Positions 16,139 through 16,237 of a DNA stretch of 16,237 nt are shown one piece after another. The position numbers and the translations under genes are program-made. This stretch comes from CAZLPW01 sp964561495 (GTDB taxonomy: Bacteria; Fidelibacterota; Marinisomatia; Marinisomatales; UBA1611): the NCBI GenBank assembly GCA_964561495.1, contig CAZLPW010000045.1, positions 1 to 16,237 on the forward strand. Direction: 5' to 3'. The stretch's first letter is position 1. The number at the start of each line of letters is the position of its first letter. The notes below the pieces were generated by a model that saw only the letters and a list, made by a program, of their open reading frames with translations, had not been told where the DNA came from and ran no database searches.

Positions 16139-16237
16139 CATTTTATTTGATTTTCCATAATTAATTTCAGAGCCAATCCTTTTCTGAAAAAAGATAGTTT
16201 TTGTAAACTGATATGTGAAATAAAGCCTTTTGGGTTT

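Overview
The window is an AT-rich (roughly 30% GC by eye), densely coded piece of bacterial DNA, most likely from a marine metagenome scaffold. It contains a run of 10 Ns near position 15,450, typical of a scaffold join. Several traits point to a didermic bacterium of the Bacteroidota / Fibrobacterota-Chlorobi-Bacteroidota side of the tree, possibly Candidatus Marinimicrobia (SAR406) or a streamlined relative. These are the absence of Shine-Dalgarno sequences before nearly all starts, frequent TTG starts, lipoproteins with an LSC lipobox, and an outer-membrane protein ending in an aromatic residue. This placement is inference; there is no rRNA or marker gene to confirm it.

Left part (1-2764): the 3' end of a multi-pass membrane protein converges on a small cytosolic carboxylesterase/phospholipase-type hydrolase (minus strand). 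Diverging from the esterase are a tiny SHOCT-domain ORF and an exported transglutaminase-like protein. Next (2879-5374) comes a same-strand run of three integral membrane proteins: a DUF368/PopT-type polyprenyl-phosphate translocase, a TauE/SafE-type anion exporter and a VC0807-family protein. Two minus-strand genes follow: a small secreted lipocalin-like protein and a full-length glutamine-hydrolysing asparagine synthetase.

The most distinctive part is 7804-14012 on the plus strand. A large (about 824 aa) predicted lipoprotein appears to be built of five diverged tandem beta-rich modules. It overlaps by one base with a 611-aa predicted outer-membrane beta-barrel protein. A polytopic membrane protein fused to an alpha/beta-hydrolase domain follows 57 bases later. 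The lipoprotein/barrel overlap suggests translational coupling and a two-component outer-membrane unit whose function I cannot name.

The right end (14049-16237) shows decay and assembly uncertainty: a 65-residue stump of an acyltransferase-3 protein, a lipoprotein alpha/beta hydrolase cut by the N gap, a good intrinsic terminator, and a second TauE/SafE-like gene that loses its last third to stop codons. I found no tRNA, rRNA, CRISPR array, transposase or phage gene. No gene-free stretch exceeds 300 bases; the longest is the 193-base AT-rich spacer at 5831-6023.
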